Source of the DNA: Sorghum bicolor
Taxonomy: Eukaryota; Streptophyta; Magnoliopsida; Poales; Poaceae
Direction of reading: 5' to 3'
Length of the DNA stretch: 64,000 nt
NCBI RefSeq assembly: GCF_000003195.3
Contig: NC_012873.2
Coordinates: 8,207,894-8,271,893 of the forward strand
A program made the position numbers and the translations under genes. Under the pieces are notes generated by a model, which was not told the origin of the DNA, did not search any database, and worked only from the letters and a program-made list of their open reading frames with translations. The stretch's first letter is position 1. Each line of letters starts with the position of its first letter. Positions 10,438 through 22,643 of the stretch are shown here, piece after piece.

Positions 10438-13400
10438 ATGGCGGGCGGCAGTGGGCCAAGGAACATGAACTCGAGGTACCAGAGGGCACGTGAGGATGCT
10501 AGAGAGAACTCGTCGGATGAGAGGAGGCAGAGGCTTAGGAGCAGCAGTAGCGGCAGCAGGAGGGGTCGGCCTCCTCTAGTCAGGTCGCACCCCGTGCCGG
10601 AGGAGGTGTGTCGTACCACGGACTCCTCGGGGGATGACCAGGTTGGGGCGACAGACGACGAGGGAGACGCACTGGAGGTCGGCGAGGCTGAAGGTGGTTC
10701 CACTGCCTCTGCTGCTGCCAAGCCCTACTTGCGAGGTCCCTCAAAACTCCCTGGGCCTCCGCTTCCTCCCCTACGCCCAGTGATTCGCCCCCAGGGGGAC
10801 AGGTAACTAACTTTAGATTTAATCACAGCTACTTCATATAATGTCAGATAAACTAATAATGTTTGTTAATGACTTGTGTAGGCACTGGGAGGTTGTGTCG
10901 CCTGGTGACTCATGCAACCCCAACCACATCTTGGGGCTTGTGTGTAGGCACTATTACCCTGGCATTGTCACACACAAGGGGACTGTGAGGCCGGCCAAAA
11001 CATGGGACCACTACAAATCTGCCCTCGACACAGATTATGGAAACAAGGAGGAGCGGGTCAGGAGAGAGTTTTGGGTAAGTCTTGTTTGCACAACTTTGAT
11101 CAATACATCATTTTCATTTGACTTTTTTGACATGATGAATTGATACATTGTATCTGTTTGCAGACTTTTTTTAGGTGTGAAGAGGGACGGGAGGAGAGGG
11201 CGGAGAAGAACTTGGTGAAATGTGCCAGGAAGCGCCTCTCTGACATGCACTATGAGGAGCGCATCACTTGCATCATCAAGTACTACGCCACACGACTTGG
11301 TCAGAAAATCACCAAGACACAGGCAAGACAAATGCTTCTCACCTGAGAACAGTTCCTTGAGGTAAATGAAAATAATAATACTAATTCATTTTGAGATTAA
11401 GTATCTCTAATTGGTCATCTCAAATTCTTTATGACATGCAGATGATTCCATGGTGGTGTGAGTCATATCGGGACTGCTGTGAGATGATTGTGGACAAGTG
11501 GTTCACAGAGGATTGTATGTAGGAACACGAAGCTTGCCGGGAGCGTGCTTTGCAGACGACAGGCCCCACACACCATCAAGGCAGCCGTAGCCTCGCCGCA
11601 TACAAGCAAGCATGGGTACATGAATTCATTCTTAGTATTCTGATGCTTCATTCTGCATGTTTCTTCTAATCATCTTGTTGTCTTTCTCACAGTCGGCGTC
11701 GCATGGTGTAACACCCTAAAAATTCCACTTTTCCAAATAGGTAAATTGATTTAATTAATTGTTGTGAGCACTGGGAAATAGTAAGAAATTAATTTTTATT
11801 GAATTAAAATTCACTATAAGGCCTAGACACATGTATGTGCATCCATGCTGCTGCATATATTTTATTGAGTGGAGCTTCTTTAAATTCAAATTGGTTTTAG
11901 AAATCCTTTTCAAAAGATTTGAGCAAAATATGAATTTAGAAAATGGAAAAGAATTTCCTCTCTCCCTCCCTGTCTCGGGCTCGGCCCATTTCTTCCCCCC
12001 CCCCCCCGCCGGCCTGCTTCTCCCCCTCCCCCCTTTCTTCTCGGTTTCGGCCCAAGCACCAGCATCCGGCCCGCTCAGCGCAGCCCAGCAGCCGCGTGCG
12101 CGCCCTCCTCCTCGCTTCAGCGGCTGACAGGGCGGCCCTGCGTTCCAGCGTCACTGCCAGGTGGGGCCCGGCAGTCAGACCCATCCCCTACCTCGAGTCC
12201 GGCCAGGACACGAGTCCGAGCTCAACTCCCGCGCGCGATACGCGCGAGCAGTCCCTTCCCCGTCGGCCTCTGGCCCTTTAAATACTTCCCCCGATGCCCG
12301 CTATTCCCCCAACTTACCCCGAGCCTCAGCTGCCGCGACAATCTCGCCGGAATCCGCCGCCGAGATCCGCATCACAAGCAATTCGCCGCTGTGTCGCGTC
12401 TCGGCCGCCGTGAGCGACTTGCCGACCTTCTCGCTCTTGCGAAGTCGCCAAGTCGTTTCGTTCGCGTTCCTTTGCTTCCAACGGGTGCCTAACCTTCGCC
12501 GAACCTTTTTGCAGAGCCGCCGTCCGCCGTTCGTCGTCGCGAGCCCTAGCCGGCCTCTCTTCGTCGCGGTTTTTGCCCCAGGTGAGTTCGCACCGAGCTC
12601 CTGAGCGATCCCATGTGTTTAGCTCGCGCTCTACCGCTTCCTAGCCCCGGCATGGCCAACTCCGGCCGACGTTGGCCATGGCGCCGCCGCGGCCGTCCAA
12701 CTCCGGCCGGCCAGCTCCCCTCCCCCACCCCCGATCTAATCTTGGCCATTCACTCGCGATCCAACGGCCCCAGATGAAGGATACCCCTTCGGCCGCGATT
12801 TTTTGCAAAAGAGCCCCCCTAGTTTTTAAAGATCTAACCCACAGTCCAAAACGTAAATTCAAAAATACGCTTTCCGACTTTGAAGACGTAACACAGTACT
12901 CAGATTCAAAATACGTTTTCAGCAAATTACCAAATTGCCACTGGATTTGTTTTATTCATAAAATATTCATCTCAATTCCGTTTTGACTCGTTCAAATTGC
13001 GTTGGTTTTGTATTCAAAAGATCTACATGTTGGTAACATTGTTTTCTCAGTTTGCAACTTTTTAATTCCGTGACCCAAATTAATTAATTGTTTTTCTAAA
13101 GAAAATCTTAGAAAATTCATATATTCTTCGTTTTAACTCCGTTTTGATCCGTTCAAATTTCGTTAGATTCGTTTTTGCGTAATCTATAGATTAGTAGCTC
13201 TGTTATACATGCTTCCAACTTTTTAAATCTGAACTTAGATTTAATCTATTATTTTATTAAAGGAAATCTTAGGAAAATCATAACTTCTTCGTTATAGCCC
13301 CGATTTTCATGAACTTTACGTCTGTGTGATCGTAGAGTGATGTAGATTTGTTTTATAAACTTTTCATCTTATTTTCTACTATTGGTGTATTGTTCTAATT

Positions 13401-15609
13401 ATAGGTTTGTTTGCTTTGTATGATTGCCTCTGGATGATTGATGTTGATCTGATGACTAAGTTTAGTTGGTGAGCGTTTACGTGGTGTTCAAGAAGCAGTT
13501 TGTGGAAGGTTTGGAACTAAAAGAAGGATCTGAGTTTCAAGGCAAGTATAGCATGGGATCATCCTTGTTTCCTAATAACTTTAATCACACAATTCATATT
13601 GCATGTGTCTCCTTGATAAGGATTCCCTAGTATTGATCTTATACCTTGTCACCTATGGTTATGCATTGGGTAGCTTATGCTAGTGCTCCACTAAACCATG
13701 ATCTTGTAATTTGACTAAAGAATTATGCAATAAACATTAAAAGATGACTTTTTAGCAACATTGGAAAAAGAGGGCTGGAGCATTGGGCTATCTTATGGTG
13801 CTCTGGTTTCTCTCCATAAGGACTTATCTGTATCTGACCATCCGGGACATACAGTACAACTGTGAGGGCTACATGGCTCTGGCTTTAGCTCAGTATGAGG
13901 ACCTTTTCTAGCTTGTTAGTGGTTACCCTTGTGGCGCAAGTGGGGGATAGCAGACCGTGGATTCCTGCGGGTGAGTCACACGGACTGACTAACGAAACCT
14001 AGCGGCCCTAACTTGTTAGACGAACCTTTGAAAGGCTTCATAGTGAACCCTGCCGGCCTCCCTAGGAAGGGGGTTTAGAGACTCATGACCTCGGGCGAAA
14101 GGGTAAATCACGACTCACAGTGAAAGTGTACAACCTCTGCAGAGTGTAAAACTGATATATCAGCCGTGCTCACGGTCACGAGCGGCCTTGGACCAATACA
14201 GAATAAATGATCACTAATGGCAAAACATTAATGTTATTATTGTTAATATGTTGTTTATGCTATTCTTTATTCATTTTACCTAATCATGAGTTTACTTTGG
14301 GATTTGACAACTTGATGCTACTCAAATGCTAAAATTGTGACAACTAAAAGCTACATGCAGTTCAACCAGTGTCTAGCCTTTGAGCCTCATGAACCCTATG
14401 TTATTCTTGCTGAGGGATGTACTGACGCTTGCCTTTACATTTTATTTGGATAAAAATCCCGGATGGGTACCAGATTGCTGGTTTGGAGAAGAGTTTAGGC
14501 TTGTGCTCAACCAGTCAGTTGTCCCTGTGGATTTGGAGCTTTCGCCTAAAGAACGGAGTGTCTTTCCGCTGTTTGCTATCTAAGGTTATATCTTGCATAT
14601 TAAGTTCGTTATATATAAGCATTGTCTATTGATATTACCCTTATTTGTGGCTATATGTGAGATTTGACTTCCTGGGCTCACATATGGTGTGTGTCTGGTT
14701 TTGTTCTTAAAACCGGGTGCTACACATGGTGGCCAGCCTTTGTCCACGTTCATGGCATATGGACTGGCCCGCAAGGGAAAGGCGACTTCCGATGCCACCT
14801 TCAACCCGGATGACCCGCCCGAGTCATACAGCAATCCGAGCTCCCACACCCGCATCAGTTCCTATGCATCGAAGGCAAGGTCGGTCCATGGGCCAAAGTG
14901 GGATCCGAGCACCGACGACATTGATGGGTCGATGGTTATGAGGATCGGACAAGGCAAGAAGCATGGACGGTACTGGCTTGCTGATGGCACCCTTGAGTCC
15001 AGCTCTGTTCCCACCCTCTCCTAGATCTGAGCAGAGACCCTGAGCGGAGGCCCACCCATACGCCAACGGCCGTCCCCTTCACAACAGCGGGTCGATGAAC
15101 TTAAGGTTTCTCCCATTTAACTCTCCATACATTGTTGTTTACATAACTTAGATGTCTTGGCACCACTAAAACAGATGGGTTGAAATATTGCAGGCCGAGA
15201 ACGAGAGGATGGCTCAGGAGCTGCGGGACCTGGCGGCGAGGCAAGCCGAGCGGGCCGAGCGGGAAAGACAAGCCAAGCAGCTAGCGGAGATTACGGCGTT
15301 TTTGCAGAGCTTTGGGCAAGTCAACGGTATAGCTGTGCCACAGTTCGCTCCACCGCCGCTACTTCTAGCTAGTCCTGTGAGTATGAAAACAAATTGCTTT
15401 GACTAGTGCTTTCATATTCTTTCATGACATAGAAGACCAAATTGACCACTCTCACACATGCAATCTCTTGTCCTTTATGTAGCCTCCGTCGGCGGGTTCA
15501 AATAACCCATCTCAGGCGCAAGCAGGCGACGGCGCTTTTCCTTCACCGGGCACTCAGTTTCCCCCCACCTCTAGTTTGTTTCTCTTTTTTCACGGCTTGA
15601 TGGACATGT
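10438..15609 (+). pseudogene. CACTA Transposase_24 (Ptta/En/Spm-type) ORF, split by a solo LTR
   Basis: Exons by splice consensus: 10,438-10,802, 10,882-11,074, 11,164-11,361, 11,443-11,618, then about 11,692 continuing across the LTR into 14,730-15,105, 15,194-15,379 and 15,482-15,609. The first exon is Ser/Arg-rich and low complexity. The middle shows the family signatures AKTWDHYKSAL, RLSDMHYEERI, HEACRERALQ, GLARKGKATSDATF and RIGQGKKHGRYWLADG. Next comes a charged helix (QAERAERERQAKQ), probably a coiled coil, and a Pro-rich tail. Stops interrupt it at LLT-stop-EQFLE (11,344), at DCM-stop-EHEA (11,518) and after SSSVPTLS (15,022). The reading frame joins correctly if LTR and one TSD are removed. 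Role in plant CACTA elements: DNA-binding accessory (TnpA-like) protein, by family inference. Confidence 0.8.
11707..14724 (+). mobile_element. Solo LTR 1, 3,018 bp, TSD CATGG
   Basis: It begins TGTAACACCC and ends GGGTGCTACA, and is flanked by the same 5 bp, CATGG (11,702-11,706 and 14,725-14,729). There are no gag or pol domains inside, so it is a single LTR left by recombination. A TATA-like TTTAAATA near 12,276 precedes a GC-rich leader and a CAGGTGAG donor-like site near 12,580. The length and the TGTAACACCC start would fit a Del/Tekay-type Gypsy LTR, but no internal region is present to prove it. Related LTRs are at 18,497 and 51,208. It lies inside a Transposase_24 exon. Confidence 0.9.
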
Positions 15610-15707
15610 GATGCACTGTGAACGACTATCGACTTGTGATGATGGATATTGGAACTATTATGTTTGCGATGTCGTGTATGCATGTGAGATCTTGTGTTGG
15701 TGATGTG

Positions 15708-15727
15708 ATATATATATATATATATAT
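15708..15727. repeat. (TA)n microsatellite
   Basis: A run of about ten TA units in the 3' flank of the CACTA ORF. Confidence 0.9.
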
Positions 15728-15814
15728 GCCGGATTGAGTTTGTGATGAGATGGATGTGTTATATTATGTTGTTGATATAAATATATGTTATATTATGTTT
15801 GTAAATACAGAATA

Positions 15815-16351
15815 AAAAAAGGCTTTGTCGGGTGCCCTAGCCATGGCACCCGGCAAAGCTGGGAATAGGCCAGCTTCATGTTCCCAGCTTTGCCGGGTGC
15901 CTAGGCTAGGGCACCCGGCAAAGTAATTGTTAAAAAATAAAATAAAAATCTTTGCCGAGTGTCAGGAACAAGACACCTGGCAAAGAAATTATTCAAAAAA
16001 AAACTTTGCCGGGAGCCTACCCACAAAGCTCTCGGCAAAGAATATCTGAGAAAAAAAATTAAAAAATCTTTGCCGGGTGTCTCTGACACAGCTCCCGGCA
16101 AAAAAAGGACCGACGGAGCCGGCGCCGTGACGGTCACTTTTCTTTGCCGGGGGCTGGGTTTACTCTCGGCAAAGTCTTTGCCGGGTGCCCGATAAAAAGC
16201 TTCCGGTAAAGAAATCTTTGCCAGCCAATTTTTTGCCGGAGGGTCTTTGCTAGGTGCTGCTCCCGGCAAAGGCTTTGCCGAGTGTAAAGTAGCCTTTGCC
16301 GGAAGTATTCGGCTCCTGGCAAAACGTCCGAATCCTGTAGTAGGGGTAGTG
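15815..16351 (+). repeat. CACTA subterminal repeats and terminal inverted repeat
   Basis: TTTGCCGGGTGCC / GGCACCCGGCAAA units alternate in both orientations and degenerate to TTTGCCGAGTGT. The run closes with the terminus complementary to CACTACCCCTACTACAGG at 16,334-16,351. These arrays are binding sites for the TnpA-like protein in characterised CACTA elements. Confidence 0.85.
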
Positions 16352-16364
16352 AACCGGCAGTGAA

Positions 16365-17107
16365 GTCTTACTATGAGGTAGTGTTTGTCTGTTTGCTTCA
16401 GCTTAATTATTTTTTTACTCATTAGCCATGACATTCATATTGACATTAGCTGTCGTATAAGAATACAAAATTTTCCTACATACGTGGTGTGATATACAGG
16501 CTACATCCAAATTCTGAGTAAGTTGGTATCTATGACAGTTTCAGTGAATGGGTCTTTTAGAGAATCTACTCAAGGGTTGTAGTCCTAACCAGCATTTGTG
16601 TACTCTCTCCGTACTTGAAAAGTCATTTTGGACATGGTTTTAGTCAAACATTGAAAATATAAATTATGGATAACTTTTAAGTTGTTGATCAGTTTGAAAA
16701 TATGAAAAATATATGAAGATTTGTCTTGAAAAATAATTTTATAATAATATATATATATATATCACTTTTTGATAAATATTTTTATGAGAACAGGGAGTCA
16801 AACTTATGGTTTGGAGACCGTGTCGCTGTCCAGAATGACTTCCTCTTCGAGTACGGAGGGAGTAATTATTTCTGGATTGGAAACATTTTTGAGCTTATCT
16901 TTTATCATCTGTTCCTATTCGATTTTTTTTAAGGTCCTCTGAGAAGCCTTCTGCAGTCCATCAAAGAGGAATCGTCCCAATATGCAAGGGCTTTGGTGTG
17001 GTCTATCGATCTTTGTGTGGAACAACGGAAACAATTTTCTCCGGTGTACTGCAGCAAATTGATTATGCATGGATCTGCAGAATGCCAGGCTTTGATTCTT
17101 ACTTTAG
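16365..17107 (+). pseudogene. Copy A, 3' fragment (exons 6-7 of the zinc-knuckle/eIF4A-like family)
   Basis: The sequence resumes the alignment with member 1 (28,870-29,300): the intron with GTTTGCTTCAGCTTA, the exon with CTATGACAGTTTCAGTGA, then after an intron the eIF4A-like exon ([12 protein letters not shown] followed by CGTTE-type motif I). Small deletions break the frame (TTCAGTGAATGGG versus TTCAGTGAGATGGG) and a CAT insertion shifts the later part. Homology ends near 17,107, before the DEAD box, so the copy is truncated. It shares the altered motif I with the two intact members. A Stowaway-like MITE sits in its intron. Confidence 0.8.
16603..16862. mobile_element. Stowaway-like MITE, 260 bp
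   Basis: The ends are CTCTCTCCGTACTTG and a complementary CGAGTACGGAGGGAG, with TA on both sides (16,601-16,602 and 16,863-16,864). The inner arms AAAGTCATTTTGGAC and GTCCAGAATGACTT are also inverted. It lies in an intron of copy A and is absent from the same intron of member 1. Confidence 0.85.
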
Positions 17108-17194
17108 AAAACGTGCTTAGTTGTGGGCTTGATGTAATCCCATTTCTAATGTTATTAATTATTATGCTACATTTAAATTAATATTCTAAATATG

Positions 17195-17480
17195 CATTAT
17201 CACCGCTAGGCATGATGAACAAACTATTGGTAATAAATTAAACAGGTGGTGATGATCAAGATATCGATCACCACCGACTCAAACACATCACCGGTGATGA
17301 TGAGCCTTTAAACACCTCCAGATCATATGCCGCGACGATGGTGATGAGCCCTTCATCACCGCTAGATCATACGCCCCACTAGCAGGGACAAAGTGACTGG
17401 CACCACTGTATATATCATATGCCAGATCGATGGTGATGAAGAGATCATCACCACCGATCAGTAAGCGAGATTGGCAGTTG
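17195..17480. repeat. Cluster of inverted TCATCACC / GGTGATGA motifs
   Basis: At least six copies of ATCACC or GGTGAT-type words occur in both orientations, including the palindrome ATCATCACCGGTGATGAT (centre near 17,294) and GGTGGTGATGATC paired with GATCACCACC. Such alternating motifs resemble a transposon subterminal region, but no terminus could be assigned. Confidence 0.5.
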
Positions 17481-18491
17481 CCACACCCAGTATAAAAACA
17501 AAAGTTAATATCAACTATATGTGTTTCCAAGAAGTCAAATCACACATATAGAGACAGTATCAAAAGACAATGCTTTATTATATAACGAACATCAATATAA
17601 CATTATCACTTACATAAAGACAAAGCTTGCATCAAAGTAGCGGAGTCATAAATTCTAGTCTTCAAGCGAAGCTTCGAAACACCACAGGGATGGTTGACTA
17701 GCACTTTTCTGAAACTTGCTTGTTTTTTCTACTTTTCTCTCTTTTTTCTTATTTTCCTCCATCATCTTCTCTCTCTAGTTCATCCTTGTTCTTGCTTTCT
17801 AGAGAGAGGGACAGAGTGGGAAATGGGAGGATGGTTGAGAGAGTGAGTAGAGCTAGCTCCTTCCTATTGAAGACACCTCTTATATATTTTGTGCTAATAG
17901 ATGGGCCCCACCTTGAGTGAGTTGATGACAGCTCATCTACACTTACTCTGCTAGGCTAACCCTTTGATGGATGGTCCGTCGATACTATAGGACGCTCCAT
18001 CAATCCTCTGACTTTGAGAGATTTTGATTTACAGAAAGGATCTTGGCCTTGGGGCCACTCCTCGTGTCTAAGAGATTCATGATTACAGTAAATAGATTAG
18101 AGATATTGATTAGCACCTTTCTTCGAGCATTTTCCTAACATTGTCTCGCATGTGACCATTGTTGACTCTTGGTTGACTGTGGTTAACTTGGGAGAGTGGA
18201 TAGGATTAAGTTGCAAACATGCATGGAATCCTTGTCATAGTAGAGATCAGTAGGAATCAAATAAAGAGAGTGGTAGGGTGATCCTTGGGTGTTTGAGGGT
18301 CTTGTGCAAGGTTATCAAGGAGGTTATGTGGAAATTTTTAGTTTAAATGATCTTGGGTAATGAGACATCCCTCCAACTAGACCCTACTATATATGAGAAG
18401 GCCCGACATCCATGCTGCTCAACTACTCCGCCTGCCAGCTCTGTCTGCGAGGCTCAAAGCTGAAGACCTGCGCCACGCACGACGACGGTGG
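17481..18491. other. Unassigned, probably transposon-derived
   Basis: No domain is seen. A pyrimidine-rich stretch at 17,720-17,800 and a short GC-rich piece at 18,405-18,490 stand out. The latter continues directly into 21,296 if the solo LTR is removed. Confidence 0.4.
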
Positions 18492-18496
18492 GCGCC

Positions 18497-21290
18497 TGTA
18501 ACACCCAAAAATTGATTTTCAATTAATAGGATTTAATTGGATTTATTTAAGAATTTTTTTGTGGGCATTTAATCTAGCAAATAAATATTTTTTGTCGAAA
18601 TTAAAATTTATCATAAGGTTAGGAACTTGTTTATGCATTCATGTTGAAGCATAGTTATTTTGTTGTTATTGGTTTCTGAGTTTATTTTATTTATTTATGC
18701 CCGAAAGCTCAATTGGAAAAAGGTTTGGAAAAGAAAAGAAATAAAAGCAAAAAAAAAGAAAAGAGCCTACCTGCTCTCGGCCTGGGCTAGTGGCAGGGCC
18801 CAGTTTTTCTCCCCTGCGGCCAGCCAAACCCAGCCAGCATCCCCCCCTCTCCCCTCGGCTCGGGCGCGACCCAGCTCCCCCGCCCCGGCCCAACTCGCTG
18901 CAGCCCAAGCCAAGCAGCGGGCGCGCCCCTCTCCCTTGGCTCGCTGACAGCCGGATCCCGCCCCTCTCTCTCTCTCACGCGCGGACCCCACCTTTCTTCT
19001 TCCTCCAGTCGTCTTCGAACCGAACTCGGCCGGAAACCTTCCACGCCGAATCGAATCCCTAGGAAACCGCGATGTCTTGCCTAATCGGTTACCTGGCGCC
19101 CTATAAAGCTCCTAAGACCCCGCCGCAACCCTCTTTTGCCGTTAGTCGTCCCGGGAGCCCTAGCCGCCCTAGCCCACGCGCGGTCGAATCTCGCTGAAGC
19201 GCGTCACCGTCCCCGCCGCAAACCGAGCCCCCTGCTTGCCCTCGGCCCGAGAAGACTCCATGGGTGAGCCCGCCGCACGCTCCTCTATCTCCCCATGGTC
19301 TTGGTTTTGCTTTTGGTGCTCGGAAACAAGAAATCGGAGAGCTCCGATGAGCTTGGCGGCGGCAGCAATGGCGCCACCGCGCCGGAGCTCAGCAAGTCGG
19401 CCGGCCGCCACCTGCCTTCCCCCTGGGTGCACTGTGAACCGTCGGATGGAGATCGGATGGCCACGAAAAGAAGATACTCCTTCGGCTGCGAAACTTCATA
19501 AAAAGTCCCTGGGGTTTTTGGTTTTATGACCCGCGGTCCTTGGCGCCCTCTGGAAAACGTGTTTCGCGGTGTGGAAAGCGTATTCTCATCGGTTCAAGCT
19601 GAAATACGTTTTCAGAATTCACAGAATTGCCACTGGATTTAAATTGATCATAAAATACTCATTTTAACTCCGTTTTTGTCCATTCAAATTTAGTTAGATT
19701 CGTATTTACGAGCTCTACATGTTAGTAGTATTATTTCACTGTTTTGAAACTTTTTAATTTCGCAGTAGCATTTAATTATTTATTCCTCTATAGGAAATCT
19801 TTGAAAATTCATAAATTCTACGTTTTAATTCCGATTTTCGTGAACTTTACGTTTGTGTGATCGTAGCGCTGCGTAAAATATTTTTATAAACTTTTACCTT
19901 TGATTTACCACTGTTGGTGTAATGTTCTAATTATAGCTTGTTTGCTTTGTGTATGATTGTCTCTATTGGATTGCGTGTTGTTGATTCATGTTTGGGAATA
20001 GACGGTGAGCCGTACGTTGGTGAGCAAGACCAAGCTTTTGACGACCAGCAACAGGCTCAGGAGAGCTTTGATCAAGGCAAGTATAACTTGGGATTATCCT
20101 TATTACCTATACACTTATAAATACATATATATCATATGCATGTTTCCACCTTGTCGACCTTAACAAAAAACATATATGATTGTTACCTGGATTCCTTGTT
20201 ACCTATTTGATATGCATTTTGGTGTAGTTAAGCTAGTGCTTGATGTAATCCATGATCTTGTAAGATGATTAATAGCTATGCAACGAACGTCAAAAGAGGA
20301 CTAATAACCATATGAGATCTTGTCTGTAAGTGATCACCGAGATAACAGTGCAACCATGAGGGCTATAATGGCTCTAACTTTAGCTCAGTATGAAGACCTT
20401 TTCTAGCTTGTTAGCGGTTACCCGAAAGGGCGCTAGAGGGGCTTGCCGACACGGGTATAGTGCGAGCCTCTATCCTTATGTGTATAGGTTGCGCGTCATT
20501 ATGCCATTTAGAAGGGGGCTCTATATCTACTCGTCCGGGAAACCTTACGGCCCTAACTTGTTAGACGAACTTTTGAAAGGCTTCATAGTGATCCCTGTCG
20601 ACCTCCCTAGGAAGGGGGTTAAGAGATTAGCTACCTCGGGCGAAAGGGTAAATCATGACTCATGGGTAAAGATGTACAACCTCTGCAGAGTATTTAAAAT
20701 GGGTATACTAGTCGTGCTCACGGTTAAGAGTGGCCTTGGGGATTCTTATATTAAAGATGATGACGCTTATTAAGTTATTATGTTCATTTGATTATCGTTT
20801 ATGCTATGAGTTAATTATGCTTACATTTGATCATGTGATTATTGGGTTATTTATGCTACCTTGATACTTGCTATTTAATTATGAACATGCTATCTACAAT
20901 TAAAAGCTAAATGCAGTTAAACCAGTGTCAGCTATTTGAGCCTCATGAACCCGTGGTTATACTTGTTGAGTACGATATGTGCTCACTCTTGCAATTTCCC
21001 ATCGCCCCAGGTTATGCAAATGATGATGATTGGAATAAGGACTATCGATATGAGTATTAGGTTTGAAGTCAACCAGTCAACATTTGTCCCTGTGTGGAGT
21101 TTCCATTGAGAGAGTTATTTATTCTTGTTTATTATTGTTGTATGAGACTATGTGATTTATTATTATTCCGCTATGTAATAAACAATGCAATGATACATTT
21201 GAGATTTGTCTACTTATGTGTGTGACTGTTTCTGGGGCACATATAAGTTTTTTATGCATCCTATTTTGTTCTTGAAATATGGGTGTGATA
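18497..21290 (+). mobile_element. Solo LTR 2, 2,794 bp, TSD GCGCC
   Basis: It begins TGTAACACCC and ends GGGTGTGATA (the usual CA end mutated to TA), and is flanked by GCGCC on both sides (18,492-18,496 and 21,291-21,295). It shares with solo LTR 1 the order poly-A-rich start, GC-rich promoter block with CTATAAAG near 19,100, a GGTGAGCC donor-like site near 19,262, a small exon-like segment ending CAAGGCAAG near 20,078, and a block ending in CGTGCTCACGG. No internal retrotransposon genes are present. Confidence 0.9.
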
Positions 21291-21429
21291 GCGCCGCCGT
21301 CATGAGAGCCGCACAAGAGCCCGTTGAGAAATTCAGTAGGTACGTGATAATACCCTTGCTCTTCCAATATATAAGAAGGCCAGCTAAAGTACCCAGCGTA
21401 TGGAACTCGCGCCTGCAACTAACAACACG

Positions 21430-21712
21430 TCTTCAATAAGACACACGATTGCAAACGCGCATATAGTACGTGTATCGGTATACTTTGCTCTCGCTATCCC
21501 GGATTCGGAAATCACAACACGCTTTTGTATTAACTGCTGCATATACATATGCCTTTCACGAACGCACGTCTGAATCTATATCTCAGATGAGTTGTGTCAA
21601 CAGGCGTCTATAGTACGCGCTTATTATAGACGCGTGTTGATCTCACCGGGCCGGCGACCTCTGTCAGCGACTTACTACATACGCACGTCACTCTAACGTG
21701 TTTGTAGTAGTG
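21430..21712. mobile_element. CACTA-like terminus
   Basis: The segment ends ACGTGTTTGTAGTAGTG at 21,712, the complement of a CACTACTACAAACACG terminus. Just inside are inverted words (GTCTATAGTACGCGC, TATAGACGCGTG, TACGCACGTCA). The partner end was not found; the element may extend left across solo LTR 2. Confidence 0.6.
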
Positions 21713-22078
21713 CTACTGCATATACGCATATGTCGTGACGTCTGTAGAGAGGGGGTGTAGATTTATCGCTTTTTCACATAGTGTTACTACTATCATGCAA
21801 GTTTTTAAAATTTTAAACTTTTTAGGTGCATTTTATGCTCAAGATGCTTATGAAAAGTTGTAATGATTTTTGGATCATTACACAAAAGCTGTTGGAGTCC
21901 TATTTCTTTTGAAAAAGTCTAAAATTTGACTCCAAATAAATATAGCTTATCTCTTGGAGATGCTCTAAGACACGCAAATAGCAAATTCTTTTGTTGCATA
22001 CATGGTCCCATGCTCTAGACTATGGCTAGCTTTTCCGTTAAATCTGCAGGTTTTTGTCATACAAAGCATGGATTGATA

Positions 22079-22315
22079 CTTCCTCCGTCCCAAAATAAGT
22101 ATCGTTTGCGCTTTCCAAGAAATAACTTTAACTAAATATATAGTAAAAAATATTAATATTTATAGTACATAATTAGTATCATTGAAAAGATTTTTAAGTC
22201 TAGTTTTTTAACAAATTTATTTAGAGACACAAATATAACATATATTTTCTACAAATCGAGTCAAACTTGTGGCATGAAAACCTAAAACGACACTTTTTTT
22301 TTGAGACGGAGGGAG
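22079..22315. mobile_element. Stowaway MITE, 237 bp
   Basis: The ends are CTTCCTCCGTCCC and a complementary AGACGGAGGGAG with TA duplications at 22,077-22,078 and 22,316-22,317. It lies 330 bp upstream of the TATA box of member 1. Confidence 0.85.
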
Positions 22316-22643
22316 TAAGTTCGTAGTGTACCTCGTTGATTCATGTCAAGAGCGATCTTTTACACATATAAGGTCCTCTAGACCGTTTGTGTCATGTAAT
22401 GAAACTAACTACTGAGCAGGTCTTCATCGCGATCACACGTACCATGCATGGCCGGAATATTTCTGCCTTTTTTTTGTTTTTTCCCTGGAAATTTTGAGAA
22501 TGCCGCCGCTCTACTAAACATTTGCCTATTTTGAAATCCCGCGCTTATGAATTATGACTTTGCGGTTGGTGGCGAGCTCACCATTTTCTAGCCGTTGTGC
22601 CTTTTTCACACACGCAGCCCTAGCTGTCTTTTTTGTCATAGGA

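Larger units (their letters stand above)
7490..16351 (+). mobile_element. CACTA (En/Spm) element, 5' end missing, with nested insertions
   Basis: The right end is clear: the strand ends in CTGTAGTAGGGGTAGTG, the complement of a CACTAC... terminus, at 16,351, preceded by about 500 bp of TTTGCCGGGTGC-type repeats. Inside are a Ulp1-like ORF and a Transposase_24-type ORF in the order usual for grass CACTA elements. No CACTA terminus is visible near 7,490, so the left end is lost or rearranged and no 3-bp duplication can be checked. A Helitron (8,855-10,097) and a solo LTR (11,707-14,724) are nested within it. Confidence 0.75.

Noticed and set aside
11707..21290. One large LTR retrotransposon bounded by the LTRs at 11,707 and 18,497
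   Set aside because: Each LTR has its own different target duplication, and the DNA between them is CACTA and family copy A, not gag-pol.
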